Shown here: positions 1 to 10,258 of the stretch, piece by piece
Layout of the letters: every line of letters starts with the position of its first letter
Position numbering within the stretch: the stretch's first letter is position 1
From: Eutreptiella sp. 'Long Island Sound 2002'
Taxonomy: Eukaryota > Euglenozoa > Euglenophyceae > Eutreptiales > Eutreptiaceae
Length of the DNA: 64,000 nt
Assembly (NCBI GenBank): GCA_964036045.1
Contig: OZ038394.1
Span: 3,941,658-4,005,657 of the forward strand
Direction: 5' to 3'
Position numbers and translations under genes: made by a program
Notes under the pieces: model-generated
What the model saw: only the letters and a program-made list of their open reading frames with translations
The model's database searches: none
Told to the model about the DNA's origin: nothing

Positions 1-1600
1 TGCGTCCCCCGTCCTCACGTATTGTTCTATAATTTCATGGGTACTTGAACAAATATGTCTGCACTGTGTGGGAGGCAGTAGCTCGAGAGGAGCCCAGCAG
101 AAAGGAGCGGGCACCATGGAACATGTTTCGAGGGAATGGCGCATGTGGGGATGCGAAATCCATGCAGATGCGGGCATGTACCCTCTCGCCAGTCCCCTTG
201 TCCAGGACACGCGTACACCCCAAATCAATTCGAGGCTTCATACCCCATCCGATGCGGGAGAAACAATGGGTTACTACCCCTGCGCAAAAGGATGGGGCGG
301 TGCGGACGCCCTCCCGTGCCTTGAACAACGCGTCGCATGCACTTGTGCACGGGAGCAATAAACATACACCGGAAGCGGATACAACTATGGCAGAGCATCG
401 GAAAAAATCCCTCGTGCAACAGCAGGGCCTCCAGGTCGTCCGGGCTGCTGCATTGGTCACACAGTGCGTTGGGGGGGGGGACTAAATTGCCCCCCCCCCC
501 CCCCCCGGGATTTTGGCTGACCCGCCCACCCCCCCACCCACATCAGAAAATTGTTCCTCGGGAAAAAGATGAAATTTATCAGAAAGGCCTGAACTTGGAG
601 GTGGATTTTAGGTACACAAACTTTTTTTTGGCCTCTGCCCCCCCCCCCCCCCCCCCCACCCCAATGAAGCATCAACCAGCCACCAAGCAAAGGCCTGGTT
701 CTGGTATGCACTGGCTTCTCGATGCTGAATGAAAAGTGGTGCCACACTAATACTGGACACCTACAAGGGCGTCCCTTGGAAAGGGGTTTGGGCTGATGCA
801 GTTTCAGGCAACTCAGCCTCAGGGCAAGGGCAGTCAAGCTACTGTGCACCTCCGACGTAGAGGCCCCTGTCCCGGCATCTGCTCCGGCGGTCTGTTGCAT
901 GCAATACAACTTGAAGGCCTTGCGAGCACCCCCAGGGGACGGGGGGCAGTGTGCGGCGCTGCTCGCAAGGCACTGGCCAAACCATCCATTTCTTGAACCG
1001 AAACCATCATCGGTCGACGCAACTACTTGTTGCATGCCTTCAGTTGGCTCATCTGTGAGAAAGTGGGCGGGTGTCCCAGCCTTGGCTCAGGGGGTTTCCG
1101 CAATCCCGGCACAAACGACCACGTGCGGCCACCGAGTGACACGGTGGTCGCTGTGTTCGTAACGCGTATGTGCGTGTGCTCTCCCCCCGTATCCCCCAAA
1201 CCAGACACAGGATCTGCGCAAGTTTGTCTCGTTTTTCCTGCAGGCGCATTGCCACATGTTGTTTGGGCTGCGAGCCCCGAACCTCCAGGGTAGTCATCAC
1301 GCAAGACCAAACGCCCTCTACTTGCAGCTGCAGTGCGTGCATGTCTTCAAATGAATGTTTCATCACATGAAGTGGCTGGTTCACAAAGTCGAGTCCAACC
1401 AGATTATCCATGTATCTTATGGGTTGTGCAGGCGAGTGCAATGGGTGCAATTGTGTATGGGCATTGTGTGCACATGGAATTGGCAAAGGGTGCAAAACAT
1501 GTGCCCCCGCCCCCGATTGCTACCCCCCGTAGCTGTCTCATGACAGTAGGCTCTCTCTACGGAGGCAATCGGCGTCTCTTGGACGCCCGACGACGGCTGA
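1..1600. other. Unassigned sequence with G/C runs
   Basis: I see no supportable gene here. Reading frames are short, Cys/Pro/Gly-rich and lack recognisable motifs. G runs lie near 470-480 and C runs near 488-505, 521-533 and 641-657. The frames could be noncoding flank or intron of a gene to the left. Confidence 0.4.
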
Positions 1601-1880
1601 AGGGCAACCCATGAAACGCAGTACCCAGTGCCCGAAGGCTGGGCCAGCCTGTGCAAACCAGCACTCGTTGTCTGTTCGGTCGCCAGGAGGGTCCAGCCAG
1701 GGCCCATGGAGGTCCACCCACAGCCCCGATACGCCCACGCCCCACGCAGCTCCCGTGCCCGGTCCCATGCCGGCATGGCATGCCCGTTCCACTCCAGCAC
1801 GTACATATACCCTGCGGACACTACGTATGGCACTTGCCCTGTGCATACTGCCCTGAACCACGTGTCCCGGGTAGAGTCCG
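1600..1880 (-). pseudogene. Degenerate MORN-like stretch
   Basis: On the minus strand, the bases near 1826-1856 closely resemble the end of the MORN exon at 11042-11216: both read as GQYxQGKCH followed by a GTAxxx donor-like sequence. Just after it, a YMYVLEWNGHAM stretch resembles YSGEW-type MORN starts, but the following HAGMGPGTG-like residues are in another frame. This suggests a frame-broken MORN unit, either a remnant or an additional exon with an uncertain boundary. It lies downstream (in minus-strand sense) of the intact MORN exons. Confidence 0.3.
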
Positions 1881-1883
1881 CTC

Positions 1884-2243
1884 AAGCCCCCCTGTGTGAC
1901 ATTCCGTCTGGTTGTTGCTCCTTTACGGGGCCCTGGACAGTCACCCGTTCTTTCCTTCGCATGTTGCGTCGGGTCGCTGCTTTCTGTCGGCCGCTGTGGC
2001 CGGTGCTCTTGCTGGTGTCGTTTCCGCGTTCGCGGAGCCCAGTAGTTGGTGTGTTGGGGCTGCGCTGAATGTGACGTGGTGTGCCGTTTGCGTGTCAGCG
2101 GGGCCCAATAATTGGCGTATTGAGGATGTGCTGGTTGTTGCCGGGGTCGTTTGACTGTTTTTGCTGTCCACACACCTCTGTCCACAGGCTGTCCATAGCC
2201 TGCCTCGCTGTGTTTCTGTGCGGCCCAGGTGCCCTGTTCCTCC
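1884..2243 (-). repeat. Dispersed NYWAP-repeat segment, copy 1
   Basis: This segment matches, in inverted orientation, 50095-50457 over about 360 bases. Read on the minus strand, both copies keep the same open frame. Each encodes two tandem peptides, YANYWAPLTRKRH and HTNYWAPRTRKRH, followed by a Gln/Arg-rich stretch. It has no recognisable domain. It is probably part of a mobile or amplified element rather than of the MORN gene. Confidence 0.7.
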
Positions 2244-2619
2244 ACCCCCCCCCCCCCCCCACGCCCGAATTTTCGATTGCGGTGGTGGTTGGAGGGGCGT
2301 ATGGGGGGTGTTCCGGCCACGGGGCATCCATCCGAAAGGGGCTGCATTGACCGGACCGCCTCGGGTACCCCTGGGGGTGACCTGAGCCTCAATTCTTTTC
2401 AGACAAAGTGAAACCATCGTGTTGGACTCAGCGCAACGAGGGGGTCCGGGAAAGTCATTTGTCTGGGACTCATCGCAAAAAAAATTTGCCCAATTTTGAC
2501 CCGAAGAACTTTTCTTGGGCACGGTGGACGTTCAATTGCCCGAGGGGGGGTCGATAGAGCCCCCAGCAACCGGCGGGGGGGGGGGGGGGGCTCCGGGCCG
2601 GAAGCTCCACTGACCGAGA

Positions 2620-2846
2620 CCATTGATCAGGCACTATCATATCCGGCGCCAACGGCGGTGGTACAATGGGGTCTGTGAGGCGACGTGAGGGGCTGCAGTG
2701 TGGCCAGGCAGGACACACCAGGACAATGGGAATGGGGTTGGGCTCGGGGGTCGGGATGTGATGGATCTTCTGCCGCAACTCGCTGTCGTCCACCCTGTGA
2801 CACGGCGGCGGCAGGGAGGCGTCGAGGCGGCGGGGCTGGAGCGGGG
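2620..2846 (-). CDS. MORN gene, Pro-rich 3' exon
   Basis: The acceptor reads TTCCCATGCAG and the exon joins 3041-2993 in phase 1. It encodes a Pro/Arg-rich stretch including RRLDASLPPPCHR, VDDSELRQKI and PTPEPNPIP. The lower boundary is approximate: the frame stays open to 2470 and possible donors lie near 2620-2640. No domain is recognised. Confidence 0.4.
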
Positions 2847-5800
2847 CTGCATGGGAAGAGGTCGCTGTTCCAGCAGTGAAGGGCTGCAGTGCAAGTGCGT
2901 GAGTGCGTGAGTGAGTGAGAGCGAGTGAGCGACACCGACAGCCACCTACAGCCACCTGCTTCCGGTCGTTGGAGCCACACACGTGCGCATACTTGATGGG
3001 CGCCCGCAGATCTTCCCATAAAACACGAATTTCGTTGGTCTCTGAAAAGGAAAGATAACGGGTGAACGTCTACTGCCTTCGAAAGTGATGCAACAGCAGA
3101 GGAAGACAGCAAAGGGGCGTGTATGTGTGGACCAGTCGTGAGCGAGTAAGCCCGCGCGCGCGCGTGTGTGCGCGCGCGGGCGTGTGTGCGTATGCATGCG
3201 TATGTGCATGTGTGTGCGCGTCTGTGTGTGCGTATGCATGCGTGTGTGCGTTTATGTGTGGGTGTCTGTGTGCGCACGTGCATGCGTGCGTGCGTGCGTG
3301 CTGTGTGTTTGTGAGTGCCTTCTTCGCGCGCGCACACGCACGTACAACAGACGCACCCACACACACACGGACGACACACGCAGGCAGGCAGGCAGGCAGG
3401 CAGGCACGACACACATACAAACATACACGTGCACATACATGCTCTTGCCCTTGTTGTTGCATGCATTGCTTGCCAGAACCGGTTGCGTGCGATGCAGATG
3501 GTTGAGCCATGGGATGCGAATATTTTTTCGTTTGGGGTCCATTTTTGTCTGAAATTATGTTTTTTTCTCGTGCTTTTGTTTTATGTGGGTTGTTTTAATG
3601 CGCAGACCGGGCTCGTTCTCAGGTTTCTCACAAGGTCCGACTTTCGCTCCGCTTCAACAGATCGGAGTGAGTGAGTGTGCGTGCGCTGCACAATAATGAT
3701 GAGAGAGAACCCCATACGACCGTGTGTGTGTGCGCACGCGCTCTTCTACCGAGGCAAGCGAATCAACCATACGCTGAGCTACTGGCAATACCCGTCCTGC
3801 TCGCAGTGCATGTGCCTCGACAAGAGCAACCTTCCTTTGTCCTTCGAGGTCCTGCTCCGTCGGGTCACTGCCTGGCCACCCGCACCCTGCAGCGTCCTGC
3901 GCTGTACCTTGACGGCCGTGCAGATCGGTGGAGGGGGCTGATGGCACACCTGAGGATACGTCGGACACGAACGCCATGTGCGGCGCGGGGGTTTTGGACG
4001 AATCGGTGCTGCACGAAGAGACACTCCTCGCGTACTCCCACGTTGGCTCTCTGTCCAGGCTGACCCTCGTCATGCTGTCGTCTCGCCTGAACGCCCCTCT
4101 GGCAGGACTGTGCATAGCCGATTTCTTGGGGCTCGTGGTCGTCCCATCGTCACTGCTCTCCCGCATGATGACCACAGTCTGGGTCCTGCAAAGACGGTGC
4201 AGTGGAGGCGTCAAGACGTCATCCCCCGCTGGTCCACCTCCGGAGTGGTCGCGTGTGGCCCATTACAGATTGGGGGCGCAGGATTGGCCAATTCTAAAAC
4301 TTGAGATGATATGCGGCTGATTCAATCCAAAAAAGCAGGACTGGTGGTTTTGTATCGGTTTTCAACCAAAGCGGTGTGCCCGCGTGTGGCGTCTAAGCAG
4401 GAATGCACTCTTTGGCGAATTCACCGGAAATTCGGTGCATTCTCCACACAGCCTCGGATTTTTGTTGTTGAAGAATTGGCATCTTTCATGAAAACGATTG
4501 GACTAGCCCGAGGCGCCGGTAATTCGGAGAATCGGCATGAAAATGAAAATCGGGGAATTCGGGTTTGCCTTTTTGAATTCTTCGGGTGTCCTTCTGTCAT
4601 CGCAATGGTGACCAACAGAAGGACGGGAACTGAAAACCAGAATGCTCCGACGCTGCCGTCGAAGCGTGTAGCCCAGCGACCCGCGATCGCGATGCGAGTC
4701 ACGAACCGGGCTACAACCACAGCAATAGCGACGACACACGAGGGGCGTATCATACCCCTATAATGACAGTACACGAGTGGCGGGCATACCCATGTTGATA
4801 CTTGGAATGCGACTTGGTGAACGAGCCGAGAAGCTTCTTGACACTCGACTTCACCTTCGATAGCCCGGGCTGTTTCACGCCCTCTTCAGGGGGCCGAAAG
4901 TCCTCGATACTTCCTTCCCAATTTCCTGACGAGCACAAAAGCGGGGGCAAAACAGCCAGCGAACAACGACACTCCAGCTCCCCACCCTTATTCCAGTCCT
5001 TGCACGCGCTTGTCCTGGGATAACACGCACGCTCCGTCGAGGGGGCGGCATTCCGTGGATGTGACAGGCCCCGTGCCTTCTCTGTGCTGCCACTTGCAAT
5101 GGCGCACGGTGGTTGGCATGAGCAACGCTCTTGGCAGCACACCGGTCCATCACACCTGTTCCCTCCCCTGCCCACCAGCAAAACCGGAAACCCCTGCCCC
5201 TGGATATCCCGACCCCCTCGCCAGCCAATCCCCCGCATGAAACAGTGTGCAGGACCTTAAAAAAGTCGCGCGTTCCCACCAGTAACCCCATCCCCCCTGT
5301 CCTAACACGGGCCAGGTTCTGGCTCAGGGGGCAAAATTGTGGAAACACGCCGTGTCGCCGTGTTTTGACAATCTGGGTTACCGTGCGGCACGTACCACGG
5401 AACACATGTGGCAGACATAAGCCACATGTGTTCCGACCTTGCCCCTCCGTGACACGCCAGCATACACTCCAGAACACAAGAGCACATAGAATCCCACCTA
5501 CACCAACACTTTGACACCCATGTTGACCCTTTCTGCAGCCTACGCAAAGCCACAAAGCACATTCTCTATTGGCTTGGAACTGCAAAAACGATGGCACCAA
5601 AAAAACCAAAAGTGCGGAAACACACGAGGTCGCCGTATTTCGCCCGTGTTAGGACAAAAAGAGGGGGAGGGGGGTAACGTGCACCCTCCTCCACAGCCCT
5701 CCAGCGCAGCGCAAATGGATGTTCCATTTCCCAAACACGGTGTCATGAGGGCTGCAATACAGGGCTGTGGGGAGGAGGAAACACCTTCGCACACGAGGCC

Positions 5801-8800
5801 ATCGATCGTAGTCATCGTGCCGGTTCCCTTGCGTTCCCCATCGTGCCATGTACCCTGCAGCAGTGCTCCTTCGGGCGTGGCAAACACCCCCTCGCCGTGC
5901 GGTCTGCCATCCTTGAACTGCCCTCTGTAGGCGGTGCCATCTGCAGCAGGGATGACGACCTGGCTCCACTGTAAGTTTCTGTACAGGGGCTGAACGTTAA
6001 CCCCCCCCCTCGCCCCGCTGCACGAGCACCTGGATGGGGGGCGCCCAGGTGCAGCCCCCGAAGTCGACACCACCGAAACGTTTTGGCCCCCTAAAGAGGG
6101 GGGGGGGGGGCAGCTGGGCTGGGGTCTCGGGTACAGATAATTTCTTCATGTTTTACATACATATTTGGATTCCCCATGCAATTCTGAGCATGTTGAGAAG
6201 ACACACTTGGGATAAAAACGAAAATTTATCACCCACCATATGCCAAAAAGAATTTTCTGGCGCCTTTGGCACCAAATGTGGTCGGGAACTTCTAAACATT
6301 TTGGCCACCTTGAAAGGGAGGGGGTGTCGACGTCAAGGGCTGCACTGGGCGCCCCCCCCCCCCCCCACCATGAGCACCTTCCTCAAAAGCAACAGCAACT
6401 GCCATCGGCTGGTCATCAACCGCCATTGGTCAACTGAAGACCACACGGGTCCTTAATGGCGGGTCTGGGTGCAACAGACAGAAAACAGGATGAGGAACAC
6501 TTCGTAGGGTAGGTTATTGTGAAGACAATGCAGCGACATTCGCTGGTAGTCACACACACAACAAATAGATGTGGGTCGCCATGTTATGAGCAGAGACAAA
6601 TCTTCACACGGCATGACTCAGCCCACTACAGACGGCTGACACCTTGCATTCTTGACCACAAAAACCGCGGTCAGAAGAACAAGGGTCAGAGGTTGTGCTG
6701 GAACAAGGTCATGCCAACCCAAAGAGGAAGGGGGTTTTCGGGGGGTGGGGGGCTGAAATGGTGGGTAAAATAATCGTATAGATATGGACCTGGAAGCATA
6801 GCTGGCGCCAAGTGGATTGGCACAATACCCCACGTCCGCCAAAACACATTTTTGTGGGGGGGGGGGGGCGCCCGCACCCTCGGTCGATCACGAAAGCCCA
6901 TGTCGCAACAGTGGACAAGGGGGTCCGGAGTATCCCCGTGGGCAGTGCCCTGTGGGCAGTCGCGTAGGGGCCGCGATCTACATCACCAGCCATCCCCCAC
7001 ACAATCCTATCAGCCCCTTCATCGGGCACTTGCTTAGCCACGGGGTAAATCGAAGAAACCCCCCCACCGCATTTTGACTCAAGGCAAAGCCCTTGGCCCA
7101 CGCCCAAAGATGGGGGGCGGGGTTCTTCAGCCACGGAGACACCACGAGTGCAATGCCACAGACGCACCCGCACCCGTTACGTGTCCCGCCGGAAAGACCC
7201 ATCATGCAGCAGCTAACAAAGGGGTCTGACGCGACGGATGCGCGCAAAACAGCGTCCGCCGGAAACACGACACACGCTGCAATATACACTGCAATCACCG
7301 CAGAAGACCACAATCCCCGACTCCAGAGCACCAGCGCTGCAAACAATTCGAAGGTCTCTTTACCCCGTCGCGTCTGCTGAGCCAAAGCGTGGCAAGTGCG
7401 CATCATTGTGCCAGGCGCGTGGGCGTTTCCAGTCGTGACAGCCTCCTCCGGCACCGCTTGAGGCACAAGCAGCAGAACGCAACTGTTGTTTCATGTTCAC
7501 ACTCGGGCACGACAGGTCTGACAAACAGGACTGAAAAATGTATTCTTCCGGCGCCTTCGGTGCCAGGAACATGGGACCCAATCAGCCCACCACAACCCAC
7601 GCGCATATCGCATACCGGCGATGCAAACCAGCCGAGAGGATTGATGGTCCCGGTCCATTGAGCCCCTGGCCCTAACCCTCAGCCCCAGTTTTGGGGGGCT
7701 CTATCGACCCCCTCCCCCATCGGCTATTGAAAAGCCAACTTCCCCTGTGAAACTCATCACACAGCATACGCCCTGATTGCCAAATACCCTGAAACACTGC
7801 GCGCACCCACATAAACACGCAAGATTTGCAAACAGCCCCGTGCGGTGCAATGCACCCCGCAACACCCCTGGTACAATGCACACGACCCGATGGCCATATT
7901 CGCAACCCAACGACTGTGTTTGTGACGCTGCCGTCTGCCCGCAACGGATGCACTCGGCACACATACCGGGCCACTGCATGGACCCCAGTCCACAGACTTG
8001 CCCATGCACCCACTGCCCCACGTATCGACGGTCGTCTCGCCATCTCGATGCCCCTGAACAGGCGACACAATCCTTGACACTCACGTGCGTTCGTGCCTTC
8101 TGCACGCGAACTTGTGTGTGAAACTACGTGCGACGTAACCACAGGCCCAAAAAGCACTACACAGATGCCGCTTGTTGTGCTGGGAACGGGTCTCAGGGCT
8201 GCACGTATTTTAAACCTGGCGGTCAATCCCGGCGGTCTACTGCCGGCGGTGTAATCTCGGCAGTCAAACCCCGGGGACCTAATCCAGGGGTTAAATCCTG
8301 GCGGTCCATCCCGGCGGTGTAATCCCCGCGGTCTAAACCCGGTGGTCCAATCCAAGCGGTCCAATCCCGGCGGGCTAATCCAAGCGGTCCAATCCCGGCG
8401 GGCTAATCCAAGCGGTCAAACCCCGGCGGGCTAATCCTGCGGTCAAATCCCGGTGGTCAAATCCCCGGGGTCTAACCGCGATGTTCAAATCCCGGGGGCA
8501 GACAGCTTTGTGACAGATGGTCCCACCATTTAATGCCTTGTGTCGGAGCATCCAATTTCAAGAGAAACGAGGCCACGTGGCTCAGCCATCATAGCACATG
8601 ATGCCTCGAGCTCCCGAGTTCGAATCCTGGATGGGGAGTGAGTACTTATGCTACGCCCCGAGGCACACGGATGTCCTCGGTGGGTCTGCGAGCCGCAAGG
8701 GACTGATAATGATTCGCCGGCACCCGGGTATTTGACCTCTTCCCCTACCAATTTCAAGAGAATGTGCATGAGCACAATCCACTGGCGGCACAGAGGTGCA

Positions 8801-10197
8801 TCGATTTGGATATTCTGGGCGGAATCCCACGGTCTTCGCTTGCGTTGCATGTGAGCTGCTGGCCCTCACATACACGGGAGTGCACGCCCTGGGGACAACA
8901 CACGGCGAATATGAAGAGCAGTACCATCATACGTACGATTGTTGAAGTACATCACAAGGTGGTGTTGCAAAACAAACTGATCCAAAGCATGGGTAAAATG
9001 ATCCGGAAATGATCCGCCCCCTCGGTGACCAATCATCCATCGATGCTTGGCGAAGAGTGGTTCAGAAAATGGCCAATGGCGGTAAATAGTGACGAAATGC
9101 CTCACTTTTTGGGAGTGGATGTGAGCTCTGCATGGTCGCTGCATTCAGACGGGTGCATTTTTCGGCCACTTCGGCCATTTTCGAACGTGTGCATTTTCAT
9201 TCTTTTCCGCCATTTTTGGCCACTTTCGGAAGGGTGCATCTTTATTATTTTCGGCGATTCAGCTTTTGGCCCTTGCATGCGGTGTTTTGAGTGGTTAGTG
9301 GTTGAGCTGAAGGGCCGGTCTCTTCTCTCCCTGGGCTCTGCACTCTCCTCGCTACCTACCTCCCTGGACACAAGCAGGCGGCAGTCAAAATGCATCAGAC
9401 TATTGGGGAGGCTCGGTGTCTCCTGTACCCCGCGGACAACTGCTTGCTTTTGGGGCTGGTTCTGGTGCAGCTCCCCCCCCGATACCGGGCGCTTTGCGCG
9501 CGCTGTGCGGAAATGCCCCCCTGAGGGCAGGCAGTGCCGGCGAGGGGCAGTAGGAGGGGTGACAAGAGGCAGACCTTTGCCGTGCATCATTCCCGCGCTC
9601 CATTCCCCGGAGTAGATCATTCCGTGATGCGTGACCAATTTTCCGAACCTGCAACATCGCACAGCGGTGAAGCAATCCGCACCTGCCCAATGGGGCGGGG
9701 GGTTGTTGAGGGGGGGGGCGCGAAGCACAATTGGTCTGGGGGAGGGACTGAGGCCATGGGGCAAGCTCAGCCTTTTTGAGGGGCTGGACCACTTCTGATG
9801 TGGAATCTGTTGGAATCTCTTACAACTTCATGCCCCAGTACTGATTCTGACATGGAACCTCGTACCACTGCGTTCAGCGGAATTCCCAATGCCTCGGCCA
9901 GTGAAAGTGACAGTGACGGTGACGGAAAGGTGCTGTGGGCAAACGGCCCTTGTGAGATTTGGAAACTGATGCTGGCGGAAAACTGCACCTCAGCGCCCTA
10001 CCTCCACCGTGTACAGGGAATGCACGTGGTGCAATTGCCCCCAAAGGGAGGGGCCCCGCTCCCCGCACATGAGACCCCCATAGAGCCCCACCACCAACGG
10101 TATGGCAATGGTCTTAAGTTTGGAGGGGGAGTTGACCCACCCACTCACCAACAAAATCAAACAAGATGACGACAACAACAGCACTAACAACAACACT

Positions 10198-10258
<61 letters not shown>

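Noticed and set aside
3360-3410. CRISPR-like regular repeat
   Set aside because: It is a simple GGCA/CA microsatellite without spacers; no CRISPR array exists in the window.
2627-3510. Long minus- and plus-strand frames rich in His/Thr or Val/Cys
   Set aside because: They are generated by the TG/CG repeat at 3119-3420.
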